From the NCBI RefSeq assembly GCF_900107685.1, contig NZ_FNRQ01000011.1, positions 62,001-126,000 of the forward strand: a stretch of DNA of 64,000 nucleotides, written 5' to 3'. Shown here one piece after another: positions 44,536-52,144 of the stretch. Position numbers and translations under genes: made by a program. Under the pieces are notes generated by a model. The model worked only from the letters and a program-made list of their open reading frames with translations, was not told where the DNA came from and did not search any database. The stretch comes from Paraburkholderia sartisoli (GTDB lineage: Bacteria > Pseudomonadota > Gammaproteobacteria > Burkholderiales > Burkholderiaceae). Each line of letters opens with the position of its first letter. The first letter of the stretch is position 1.

Positions 44536-44781
44536 AGCGTTCTTCCTGTCAGGCGAACCGGTCGGTGCCGCATGCACGTGTACTGTGATCCGCGGTGCTT
44601 TGGTCACACGAAAACGTCAAACTCAAAGTCGAGGCAGTCGCAAACGCGGTGCGGCACGCATCCCGCGCGCGGAACCAGATATCGAGCGCGCCTGCTCGCT
44701 CATTGATATCATCTCGCTCGCTGTGGAAATGTGCGCCAGCCTGCGGTAATCACTTGATCAAAAAGAAAAACCGGAACAACG

Positions 44782-45081
44782 ATGCGTTTGCGGAAAATTG
44801 AGTTTGCGTTTCTGGCCGTAGCGGTTATGTCGATTGTGGGATTCGGGAACTGGCTTCAGCGGGAAATGGACCGTGCGGCGCGGACGCGCAATCAGCGCGT
44901 CGCAAGCGACACGCACGACGTGCGCAATAACTGCAGCGACGCAGTCAACCGTCGCCCGGGTCAGCAGCACACGATCTGGTGCGGCGCAGTCGCGCGCGAC
45001 CTGGCGAATCTGACTCGCCAGGTCGCCCAGCTTCAACCAGGCGCCGTTGATCCGGCTCTGAGGCGCGTCAGCGCACGCTGA
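44782..45081 (+). CDS. Small membrane-anchored hypothetical protein
   Basis: 99 residues. A single hydrophobic segment at about 8-22 (FAFLAVAVMSIVGFG) followed by a polar domain containing two cysteines. No recognised family. The ribosome binding site is weak (GGAAC) and an overlapping minus-strand frame exists, so support is moderate. Confidence 0.4.
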   Translation: MRLRKIEFAFLAVAVMSIVGFGNWLQREMDRAARTRNQRVASDTHDVRNNCSDAVNRRPGQQHTIWCGAVARDLANLTRQVAQLQPGAVDPALRRVSAR

Positions 45082-45187
45082 GGGTTCTATTCACCGCAAC
45101 CAGCGGTGAACCCCATGGCGTCGAACAAGGCGACGGTGCTGCACGACGTGATCGTCAGGGACGACGAACAGCTTGCGATAATCGGGT

Positions 45188-45466
45188 TTATCGCCGGCAG
45201 AACAGGTTTGCGTGAAGCGTTCTGCGACGTGTCTTTGGCCACCGGATACATCTACGCCATGGAAGTGCTGGCGGTTGCCGGCTTGCGACGCTTTTCCGGG
45301 CCACAGCTGGAGAAGCGTTATCTCGCCGATCCGGCGATCCTGTTGTGTGTGGACGCGGAACAGGTTCGGGGTCGACCTCGCGGAGAAGTTCAGCCAGCGC
45401 GACGCCGAGGACGCACCACACCGCCACCAATGCAATCAGCCATACCCAGGCCTCGTCGGCGCTCAT
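45188..45466 (-). CDS. Small inner-membrane hypothetical protein
   Basis: 92 residues from ATG 45466 (MSADEAWVWLIALVAVWCVL), with GGAG 8 bases upstream. One N-terminal membrane segment (about 7-28), then a basic Pro-rich tail (DPEPVPRPHTTGSPDRRDN) of doubtful structure. It lies 36 bp downstream of cysM and is probably the last gene of the usp-cysM unit whose promoter is at 47075-47099. Confidence 0.5.
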   Translation of the reverse strand: MSADEAWVWLIALVAVWCVLGVALAELLREVDPEPVPRPHTTGSPDRRDNASPAVARKSVASRQPPALPWRRCIRWPKTRRRTLHANLFCRR

Positions 45467-45502
45467 GATCGGCTCCATCTCCTGAGGCTTCGCTCAAGTC
45501 CG

Positions 45503-46405
45503 TCACGCTGGAAACACGCCTGTTGACAGGTAACGATCGCCCCGGTCACAAATGACGAACACAATCGTTGCGTTCTCAACCTCCCGGGCGATGCGCATCG
45601 CGACGGCACACGCGCCACCCGCTGAAATCCCGCAAAAAATCCCCTCTAGCGTGGCAAGGCGACGAGCCGTCGCTTCGGCTGTCGCCTGATTCACCGACTC
45701 GGTCCGGTCGATCCGCGTGGGTTCAAAGAATGCCGGCAGATACCCGTCGGACCATTTGCGTATGCCCGGAATGCGTGAACCTTCTTCAGGCTGGGCTCCA
45801 ATGATCTGCACGGCGGAACGCTGCTCTTTCAGAAACCGGCTCACGCCCATGATGGTGCCGGTGGTTCCCATCGCCGAAACGAAATGCGTGACGCGTCCCT
45901 GCGTTTCACGCCAGATCTCGGGACCGGTCCCTTCGTAGTGGGCAAGCGGGTTATCGGGATTGGAGAACTGATCGAGGACGATTCCCCGGCCTTCCTGTTC
46001 CATCTGCCCGGCGATGTCCCGCGCACACTCCATGCCGCCCTTGGCCGGCGTCAGGATTATTTCGGCGCCATACGCAGCCATGCTACGACACCGTTCCACG
46101 GAAACATCCTCCGGCATGAGCAGCACCATCCGGTAGCCGCGCAGAGCGGCCACCATCGCGAGCGCAATGCCGGTGTTGCCACTGGTCGCTTCGATCAGTA
46201 CGTCGCCGGGCCGTATGCGTCCGCGCTGCTCAGCTCCCTTGATCATCGACAGCGCGGCGCGATCCTTGACTGAACCCGCAGGGTTGTTGCCCTCCAGCTT
46301 GCCGAGGATGACGTTGTTGCGCGCCCGGATCGTTTCATCAGGAAGACGAACGAGTTCGACGAGCGACGTGTTGCCAATGACGCTTTCAATGGTTCTGTAA
46401 GTCAT
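45503..46405 (-). CDS. cysM: Cysteine synthase B (O-acetylserine sulfhydrylase)
   Basis: 300 residues. PLP lysine Lys47 in NNPAGSVKDRAA, the substrate loop ATSGNTGIALAM, and the PLP-phosphate loop MGTTGTIMGVSRFLKEQ. Length and the C-terminus match CysM more than CysK. It makes cysteine from O-acetylserine and sulfide, or S-sulfocysteine with thiosulfate. It lies 71 bp downstream of a universal stress gene on the same strand, so it probably belongs to that stress unit. Sulfite reductase genes lie at the right edge. Confidence 0.9.
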   Translation of the reverse strand: MTYRTIESVIGNTSLVELVRLPDETIRARNNVILGKLEGNNPAGSVKDRAALSMIKGAEQRGRIRPGDVLIEATSGNTGIALAMVAALRGYRMVLLMPEDVSVERCRSMAAYGAEIILTPAKGGMECARDIAGQMEQEGRGIVLDQFSNPDNPLAHYEGTGPEIWRETQGRVTHFVSAMGTTGTIMGVSRFLKEQRSAVQIIGAQPEEGSRIPGIRKWSDGYLPAFFEPTRIDRTESVNQATAEATARRLATLEGIFCGISAGGACAVAMRIAREVENATIVFVICDRGDRYLSTGVFPA

Positions 46406-46476
46406 GTTCGAAGTATTGGCACGATGTGAAAACGACGGCTGTCGAGTCGTCTGGTGGCGCGCTTTTCACGCCGCCC

Positions 46477-46959
46477 TTACGCGCGTGCGGAGAACACCTC
46501 TGCCGGCTCTTGTATATCCACGTCTTCCGGCTCCATGGCGACCAGCACGGCGCAGGAAACCCTGTCGAGCAGCAATCCGTCGTTCTTGCCACTCCACCAT
46601 CGCCTGACCCGACCGCTCCGGCGATGCCCGACGACAATCAGGTCGGCTTTCAACTCATTGGCAAAAAACGGAATCCGGTCCAGCGGATCGCCAATCGCGA
46701 AATGGGCCGTTGCGATGACTCCACGCGCTGCGAGCTTCTCGATTCCATCGCGAAGGATTTCTCTCGCAGACTGCTCGAGAGCGTCGAGCGGCACGGTCGA
46801 TGCAATCTCAGCCCCCTGTGTCCATGACGAGCTGTTCAGAACGGCCAGCAGGTGCGTTTCCGCCTTGACCTGTTCTGCCAGTGCGGCGCCATGGCGCAAC
46901 GCCCGCCGTCCTTCGCGGGTTGCGTCATAGCACAACAGGATGCGTCCGAACGCAGACAT
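46477..46959 (-). CDS. Universal stress protein (UspA family)
   Basis: 160 residues from ATG 46959. FGRILLCYDATREGRRALRH at the start and the nucleotide-binding motif LIVVGHRRSGRVRRWWSG followed by LDRVSCAVLVAM. The G2xG9xGS/T pattern of ATP-binding UspA is only partly kept. It is clearly paralogous to the protein at 51232-51666. Its promoter region contains the palindromic element at 47075-47099. First gene of usp-cysM-small membrane protein. Confidence 0.85.
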   Translation of the reverse strand: MSAFGRILLCYDATREGRRALRHGAALAEQVKAETHLLAVLNSSSWTQGAEIASTVPLDALEQSAREILRDGIEKLAARGVIATAHFAIGDPLDRIPFFANELKADLIVVGHRRSGRVRRWWSGKNDGLLLDRVSCAVLVAMEPEDVDIQEPAEVFSARA

Positions 46960-47074
46960 ATCGTTATTCGCTCCGATTCGAGACGCGCCACTATCCAGTA
47001 GCCGGGCCGCGACTGAATGGTCACCGCTCGCGCGTGCCGCTACCGAGCCACAGGAAGCACACAGCGTCAAAATC

Positions 47075-47099
47075 ATTATATATCACTTTGTGATATATA
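47075..47099 (-). promoter_or_regulatory. Operator/promoter element A (upstream of usp-cysM)
   Basis: On the minus strand, a perfect palindrome TATATATCAC-AAA-GTGATATATA (47099-47077) merges with a -10 TATAAT (47080-47075). No -35 hexamer is visible. The same module occurs at 50053-50072 (marR), 50241-50260 and 51989-52010. It is most likely an operator of the MarR protein encoded at 49607. Predicted leader to the usp start codon is about 110 nt. Confidence 0.7.
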
Positions 47100-47135
47100 T
47101 GCGCGCTGTCCAGAGAATCTGAGGAGTTCAGGCGT

Positions 47136-47534
47136 CTATTTGCCAGGGCCGGTTTCTTCGATGCAACCCAGTACGAGGGTACTGTCCGGTCCCGCTTCAG
47201 GTCCCAGCGCGGCGCTGTGGAATTCGGTGTCGGTGCATCGCCATTCGGCTCGAAAGTCCTTGTGGCAGCTCATGGAACGGACGCCCGTGATTGCCTCGCG
47301 CAGCACGTACCGGCAAGTCTGCAGGCCGTCGCATTGGCGGGCGAGGTCATGAGTCGCGTTGCCGCGTGGTGCTCCGCAGTTCGTACCATAGGTACCCGAG
47401 ACGATCTTGATCGCCCGTGCCTGCGCGCCCGGGCTTGCGAGCACGCAGAGGGCGCCCAGTATTACCCAGGCACAGCGGGGGATGGCGGGAAGGGCGGTCG
47501 ATTTATATCGCCGGTATGCAGGTGTCGTGGTCAT
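47136..47534 (-). CDS. Secreted cysteine-rich hypothetical protein
   Basis: 132 residues. Signal peptide (CAWVILGALCVLASPGAQA, cleavage after AQA, about residue 39), then a domain with six cysteines: IKIVSGTYGTNC, RQCDGLQTCRYVL, RSMSCHKDF, EWRCTD and VLGC. The layout (YG...C, then CxGxxxC) resembles SUEL-type galactose/rhamnose-binding lectin domains, but that is a pattern impression only. Probably periplasmic with three disulfides. The ATG at 47534 is preceded closely by GAGG. Confidence 0.6.
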   Translation of the reverse strand: MTTTPAYRRYKSTALPAIPRCAWVILGALCVLASPGAQARAIKIVSGTYGTNCGAPRGNATHDLARQCDGLQTCRYVLREAITGVRSMSCHKDFRAEWRCTDTEFHSAALGPEAGPDSTLVLGCIEETGPGK

Positions 47535-47773
47535 CCTCGTCAGCTACCCGTGGTAGTGGATTGGCGGCCGCCCGCTGCGCACGCGACCGGCGACCCGTTC
47601 GATCGTGGATACAGTGTTGGATGTCGCGTGTGCGCGCCGGGTTCCCGGCTACGGTCCGTGAGGCGCGTGTCTTTGAAACGATTGCTGAAGAGCCATGAGA
47701 CGCGCGACATGGCTTCGCGACGTGCGGCGATATTCTTCGTGGGAAACGGTGCTGAATCAGCACGAGCGACAGC

Positions 47774-47793
47774 CGTGCCCCCGAAGGGGCACG
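47774..47793 (-). terminator. Hairpin with UUCG loop after the ClC gene
   Basis: On the minus strand CGTGCCCC-TTCG-GGGGCACG, an 8-bp stem closed by the very stable C(UUCG)G tetraloop, 17 nt after the ClC stop codon. There is no T-run, so it could end transcription only with help or protect the 3' end. Confidence 0.6.
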
Positions 47794-47809
47794 GGGAACG
47801 GCAAGCTGC

Positions 47810-49600
47810 TTATCGAACCGGCGGGAAGTGCCGCTTGCCGGTGTGGACGCGCAGGCGCTGGAAGCGTTCTTTCTTGTGCTCTTCGTCGAAGTGCACAAGA
47901 GACGGCTTGACCAGATCGCTGCGCGAAACGATACCGACGAGTTGTAACGTCCCGGCATCCGCGACCACGGGCAAGCGTTCGAGACCATGCACTGCAAGCC
48001 GCGTCGCGACGAGCCGGCAGGTTTCGCCGGGCAACGCAAACGCGGGGGCATGGTGCCGCAACGCGTCGGCGAGACGCAGGTCGAGCGTCGCGTCGGTCTG
48101 AGCGTCGCGAATCTTTTCCAGTGCCGCGCGATCAGCCACACCGGCCAGCACGCCCTCGCGCACGACCGGATAGGCGCGATGCTTCTGCGTCGTGCCGAAG
48201 TACGTTGCGAGCGCTTCACGCACGGACATATCACCATCGATTGTCTCGACCGCACGTGACATCACCTCGTCGACATGTTGACGCTCGAGCGGATCGACGC
48301 CGTACTCCCGATAGATGTGATATCCGCGACGCGCGATTTTCTCGGTCATGATGGAGCGCTTCATGACGACCGTGGCAAACCCGTGCGCGATCAGCGTCGC
48401 GGCGAGCAATGGCAAAAGGGCGTTGCTATCGTGCGTGAGACCGAATGCGAACGCAATCGCCGTCAGCGGTGCGCCAAGGGTGGCGCCGAGCGTGGCTGCC
48501 ATGCACACGAGCGGCCACAGCGCCGGTTCGCCTCCCGGCAGCACGTGGGCAAGTACGACGCCGAGTCCGGCGCCCAGCATGAGCAGGGGAGCCAGGACGC
48601 CGCCCGAGGTGCCCGAGCCCAGCGCCACGACCCAGATGACCGCCTTCACGATCAGGATCGCCAGCGCGATCTGGATGGCAATGTGCTGGTGCAGCAGGTC
48701 GCCGATCACGTCATAGCCGACGCCCAGCGCGCGAGGTTCGAGAAAGCCGCCGATACCAATGACGATACCGCCGAGCGCGGGCCACCACATCCAGTGAACG
48801 GGCAGCTTGCCGAACAGGTCTTCGGTCTTGTACAGCGCCGTGGAAAGACCGGTCGCCAGCGCGCCCGACACCAGACCCGCGATGATGCAGGACAGCAGTG
48901 ACAGCGCGCCGGGAGACGCGGTCTCAAGCGGAAACAGCGCTCCCGTGCCGAAGAATGCCGCACGCGCGAAACCTGCGACTGCGCACGCAAGGGCGACTGG
49001 CAAAAAACTGCGCGGGCGCCATTCGAACAGCAGCAGTTCGACCGCCAGCAATACCGCGGCCAGCGGCGTGCCGAAGACTGCCGTCATGCCAGCTGCGGCG
49101 CCGGCGACCAGCAGCGTCTTGCGTTCAGCGGACGTGACCTTCACGCACTGCGCGATCAGCGAGCCCAGCGCGCCACCGGTCATGATGATCGGGCCTTCCG
49201 CGCCGAACGGCCCGCCGCTGCCGATCACGATGCCGGACGACAGGGGCTTCAGGATCGCGACTTTCGGCGACATGCGGCTCTTGCCGAACAGGATCGCCTC
49301 GATGGCTTCGGGAATGCCGTGGCCGCGGATTTTGTCGGAGCCGTAGCGCGCCATCAAGCCGACGATCAGGCCGCCCACCGCCGGAATCACGATGACCCAT
49401 GCACCGAGCGTGTTGAGGGCCGGAGAGCGGTCCGCAAACGAAAATTCCTGGAAGAAAAACAGGTTGGTGAACAGGTGAATCAGGCCCAGCAGCAAGAACG
49501 CCGCGAACGTGCTGAGCGCGCCGATGCCCGCTGCCAGCGTGGAAATACCGGGAAGCCGCGCATTGATGGAAAAATCGCGCTTATGGGTGTCAAGACTCAT
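47810..49600 (-). CDS. ClC-family chloride channel/transporter with C-terminal CBS pair
   Basis: 596 residues. ClC motifs: RGHGIPEAIE (GxGIP with His at the selectivity Ser), GPFGAEGPIIMTG with the gating Glu, and GTSGGVLAPLLMLGAG. The last 150 residues form two CBS domains (VDEVMSRAVETIDGDMSVRE; LERLPVVADAGTLQLVGIVS). As in the ClcB-like protein at 1447, the internal proton Glu position is non-acidic (AVELLLFEW). It starts 6 bp after the marR stop codon, so it is cotranscribed with that regulator. It moves chloride or another anion, perhaps as part of acid or osmotic stress defence. Confidence 0.9.
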   Translation of the reverse strand: MSLDTHKRDFSINARLPGISTLAAGIGALSTFAAFLLLGLIHLFTNLFFFQEFSFADRSPALNTLGAWVIVIPAVGGLIVGLMARYGSDKIRGHGIPEAIEAILFGKSRMSPKVAILKPLSSGIVIGSGGPFGAEGPIIMTGGALGSLIAQCVKVTSAERKTLLVAGAAAGMTAVFGTPLAAVLLAVELLLFEWRPRSFLPVALACAVAGFARAAFFGTGALFPLETASPGALSLLSCIIAGLVSGALATGLSTALYKTEDLFGKLPVHWMWWPALGGIVIGIGGFLEPRALGVGYDVIGDLLHQHIAIQIALAILIVKAVIWVVALGSGTSGGVLAPLLMLGAGLGVVLAHVLPGGEPALWPLVCMAATLGATLGAPLTAIAFAFGLTHDSNALLPLLAATLIAHGFATVVMKRSIMTEKIARRGYHIYREYGVDPLERQHVDEVMSRAVETIDGDMSVREALATYFGTTQKHRAYPVVREGVLAGVADRAALEKIRDAQTDATLDLRLADALRHHAPAFALPGETCRLVATRLAVHGLERLPVVADAGTLQLVGIVSRSDLVKPSLVHFDEEHKKERFQRLRVHTGKRHFPPVR

Positions 49601-49606
49601 GGTGAT

Positions 49607-50020
49607 TCAAAAATTGATCTGGGGGACGTTAAAGGCACCGTCTAGCGACTTCAGTTCGACACGGTGCATCTCGGCTAGACGGGCAAGCACCTGCTCGCCC
49701 GCTTTCAGCAAATGAACCTCGACTTGCCGACGGTCTGTCTCACTGGTCTTCCGGCGGACGAGATCGAGCGCCTCACAGCGGGACACAAGCGCGACCACGC
49801 CGTGATGCTGCGTCTGGAACCGTTCCGCAAGCTCGCCGACGGTCGCCCAGTCGCGCTCCGGATAGCCCTTGATGTGCAGGAGCAGCAGATACTGCAACGG
49901 CGTGATGTTCTCGTTCTGTGTGGCCTGCTCAGAAAACCGCTCGAAGCGCCGCATCTGGTAGCGAAACTCGGACAGTTGCTCGAAGTCTGCCTTGGTCAAG
50001 CTGCGAGCGAGGGTTTTCAT
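49607..50020 (-). CDS. MarR-family transcriptional regulator
   Basis: 137 residues. Winged helix about 40-100: ITPLQYLLLLHIKGYP, TVGELAERFQTQHHGVVALV, then the wing LVRRKTSETDRRQVEVHLL with the Asp-Arg pair of the family. It binds DNA as a dimer. An imperfect copy of the shared palindrome, fused to a TATAAT, lies 33 bp upstream of its start, so autoregulation is likely. The same element precedes the neighbouring usp and DUF1840 genes. The ligand is unknown; there are no cysteines except one (RCEAL), which could sense oxidants. Confidence 0.88.
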   Translation of the reverse strand: MKTLARSLTKADFEQLSEFRYQMRRFERFSEQATQNENITPLQYLLLLHIKGYPERDWATVGELAERFQTQHHGVVALVSRCEALDLVRRKTSETDRRQVEVHLLKAGEQVLARLAEMHRVELKSLDGAFNVPQINF

Positions 50021-50052
50021 CGGAGCTCCGTCGGGAAACAGGTGAAACCTGA

Positions 50053-50072
50053 ATTATATCACGTTATGATAT
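50053..50072 (-). promoter_or_regulatory. Operator/promoter element B (marR-clc promoter)
   Basis: 17-bp palindrome ATATCAT-AAC-GTGATAT on the minus strand (one mismatch) whose right half runs into TATAAT at 50058-50053, giving the extended -10 form TGATATAAT. No -35. The -10 ends 33 bp before the marR start codon. A further half element GTGATATAAA faces the other way at 50124-50133. Confidence 0.7.
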
Positions 50073-50212
50073 TTACGCCTGTATTCAACCTGCGGCGGAG
50101 GCGGTGGTCAGGTCAATTTCGTCGTGATATAAAACGTGGCCTGGGCTGTCGCGGCACAGCAGAACCGGACTGATCACGAAGTCAGAACGGTTCCGCGGCT
50201 GTTGCAAGGAGC

Positions 50213-50260
50213 TTGGACAGAGGCTCTTTTTAGCCAAAATAGATCACGCTGTGATATAAA
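50213..50260 (+). promoter_or_regulatory. Operator/promoter element C (toward DUF1840 gene)
   Basis: Plus-strand palindrome AGATCAC-GCT-GTGATAT (50241-50257, one mismatch) with overlapping TATAAA (50255-50260) in the extended -10 form TGATATAAA. A second possible promoter, TTGGAC (50213-50218) with CAAAAT (50235-50240), ends right before the palindrome, so a bound regulator would block either. The leader to the DUF1840 gene at 50606 would be about 340 nt. In the 50021-50605 gap I see elements B and C but no gene that I can support. Confidence 0.6.
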
Positions 50261-50605
50261 ATGAAAGCAGGCCTTCTCATGACTGAACCTTGAGCAGGAG
50301 CAGTCCGGGTGAAACTACAAGGATGATTTGCCCGGATCGCGCGTGCCCATGGGGAAGCCGTGCTCCGCTCCAATGCGCAAAGCCGGTCATCGTGAAGGCC
50401 CTGACTGTCGTCACTACGGACCGCTATCTGTCGGCCCGGAGCGTGACGCATCACAGCGTGAAAGATGTGTGGCTTCACTTCCACGACGGCATCGCCGTGG
50501 GTAGAGCCCGAGGACTTTCCGTCTGCATCATTGAGACGTGCCTCGCCCGCTTTGCCCAACGGCTTTCTGGTGCGATCGTGAATAAGATCAAATCGAGGAG
50601 GCATC

Positions 50606-50923
50606 ATGCTGATCACGTTCCAATCGCCCGTCACGCCGGATGTCGTGATGCTCAGGGAGCTCGCCCAGTATCTGCTGGGTCTCGTTGGCAAACGGCTCGA
50701 TTCGCGTGGCGTCATTCTGTATGACGAACTGCCTCGTGCAATCAGGCGTCTTGAATCGGCTATCTCGGATGACAATAAAGCGGAGCTTGCCCTCGAATCG
50801 CTGCAGTTCTGTCATGAGCGCGGTCAGGAATCCGGCAGTGGATTTTCGCAGCCTGCGTGGCCGTTTCTCGACATGATGCGTGAAGCCCGCGAACACAATG
50901 CCAACATCGTCTGGACGCTGTAG
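50606..50923 (+). CDS. DUF1840-family protein
   Basis: 105 residues: MLITFQSPVTPDVVMLRELA, LLGLVGKRLDSRGVIL and PAWPFLDMMREAREHNANIV match the small DUF1840 family of beta-proteobacteria. The function is unknown. AGGAGG lies 6 bases before ATG 50606. It converges with the small membrane/usp unit on its right and appears to be under operator C. Confidence 0.85.
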   Translation: MLITFQSPVTPDVVMLRELAQYLLGLVGKRLDSRGVILYDELPRAIRRLESAISDDNKAELALESLQFCHERGQESGSGFSQPAWPFLDMMREAREHNANIVWTL

Positions 50924-51033
50924 ACGTCGCGTTGCAGCATGAGTGGATGCCGTGGCGAACCCGGCACGTCGCGGAATATCAGATCGCTACGCTCCCTCGC
51001 CGTTGTCGGCAACATGCCGGGGCATCGTCCACA

Positions 51034-51192
51034 TCAATGTCCGTTACGGGTCCGGTTCCACCAGTGATGGTGGGACGCACCTGGCAGATTCCGCTCACGC
51101 ACACTGGTTCTGCGATCCTGCGCGATGACCGCCAGCACCACCATCACGAGTATGGCTGCCGCAACAACCACCTGCACCAGAAGATCCATCAT
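51034..51192 (-). CDS. 52-residue single-pass membrane protein
   Basis: Found by reading the minus strand: MMDLLVQVVVAAAILVMVVL, then AVIAQDRRTSVRERNLPGAS and HHHWWNRTRNGH, stop. One clear membrane helix (about residues 4-24) followed by a basic, His/Trp-rich tail, so the C-terminus is probably cytoplasmic by the positive-inside rule. GGAGG stands 6 bases before the ATG at 51192, an excellent site. It begins 39 bp after the universal stress gene and should be the third gene of that unit. No family recognised. Confidence 0.6.
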   Translation of the reverse strand: MMDLLVQVVVAAAILVMVVLAVIAQDRRTSVRERNLPGASHHHWWNRTRNGH

Positions 51193-51231
51193 CGTAGCCT
51201 CCGTTCAGTTCTGCTTCGATCGCGCATGGCT

Positions 51232-51666
51232 TCATCCGGTGACCTCGAACAGGACACCACACGACACGCGGTCAAGCAGCAGCGCGTGGTTTTCTCCCGT
51301 CCACCAGCGCGCAAAAAAACCATGCGGGTGATGTCCAATGACGATCAGGTCGACCTTCAATGAATTGGCCAGGCGGGAAATCTGGTCGACCGCGTTTCCT
51401 GTCGAATAGTGGCCCGTTGCGACGACGCCCCATGCATGCAGACGGTCGATGCCCTCGTCCAGCGTCTCGCGCGCCGCCTGCTCATCGACTTCGAATTTCA
51501 TCGCGGACAGAACGTCGAATCCGCTCGACCAGTATGAGCAATCGAGAATCGACAGCAGATGGGTTTCAGCCTTGAGCTGCTGCGCGAGTGCTGCACCGCA
51601 GCGCAGCGCACGCTGCCCTTCCGGCGTGCCGTCGTAGCAGAGCAGGATCCGGTTGAACGGGGCCAT
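51232..51666 (-). CDS. Universal stress protein (UspA family)
   Basis: 144 residues from ATG 51666, with AAAGGAC upstream. FNRILLCYDGTPEGQRALRC, HLLSILDCSYWSSGFDVLSA and LIVIGHHPHGFFARWWTGEN show the Usp fold and close kinship with the protein at 46477-46959 (same length, same WW[ST]G[EK]N motif). Between two tiny membrane protein genes on the same strand. Operator D lies upstream of the unit. Confidence 0.85.
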   Translation of the reverse strand: MAPFNRILLCYDGTPEGQRALRCGAALAQQLKAETHLLSILDCSYWSSGFDVLSAMKFEVDEQAARETLDEGIDRLHAWGVVATGHYSTGNAVDQISRLANSLKVDLIVIGHHPHGFFARWWTGENHALLLDRVSCGVLFEVTG

Positions 51667-51737
51667 CGTCAGTCCTTTGCCAGGTTTCGCGGCGCCTTCT
51701 GGATTGCGCGCTCGAATGGTTTTTGCCGTCGACCGGT

Positions 51738-51923
51738 TCAGGTAAACATCGGCACCGCTTCGATCAGGACGAAGCCGAGCAGTGCGCCGAGCGTCGCGCC
51801 GATGAGTCTGGGATGCCACCGGTCGAGATGCAGCACACTAAACAGGCTGCAGGTGAGAATGATGCCCAGCAGTGCGAATGCAACCAGCAGATAGCCGATT
51901 TCAAAGTCGTTGTTAATGATCAC
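51738..51923 (-). CDS. 61-residue membrane protein
   Basis: MIINNDFEIGYLLVAFALLG, a first hydrophobic helix (about 10-30), then LHLDRWHPR and a second helix LIGATLGALLGFVLIEAVPM. Start GTG at 51923 with GGGAGG 4 bases upstream. First gene of a three-gene unit with a universal stress protein and a 52-residue membrane protein; 59 nt leader from the -10 in operator D. No family recognised. Confidence 0.6.
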   Translation of the reverse strand: MIINNDFEIGYLLVAFALLGIILTCSLFSVLHLDRWHPRLIGATLGALLGFVLIEAVPMFT

Positions 51924-51988
51924 GATGCCTCCCTCGTGTCGTAACGAACTGGGTGCCTCACGCGCGCGAAACGGCGAGGGCTTGTATT

Positions 51989-52010
51989 TGATTATATATC
52001 GTAATGTGAT
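51989..52010 (-). promoter_or_regulatory. Operator/promoter element D (small membrane protein-usp unit)
   Basis: Minus strand ATATCAC-ATT-ACGATAT followed by TATAAT (51994-51989). The palindrome has two mismatches, both in the right half. Same layout as element A: left half, 3-base centre, right half, TATAAT. It is 66 bp upstream of the GTG at 51923. Confidence 0.65.
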
Positions 52011-52144
52011 ATATGTGGGCAGGTGGATCAGGAGTAGTCAACGCGAAAGACGTGGATGGGTGACACAAGGACGGGGCGCGGAAACGGCGGGCGGGAGGCG
52101 AGGCGCGCCTCACCCGTTGGGCTTTTACGAGGGCTTCGCCAGGG

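Noticed and set aside
50290..50724. 144-codon plus-strand frame in the DUF1840 leader
   Set aside because: Overlaps the DUF1840 gene out of frame, Arg/His-rich end, poor ribosome site; not supported as a gene.
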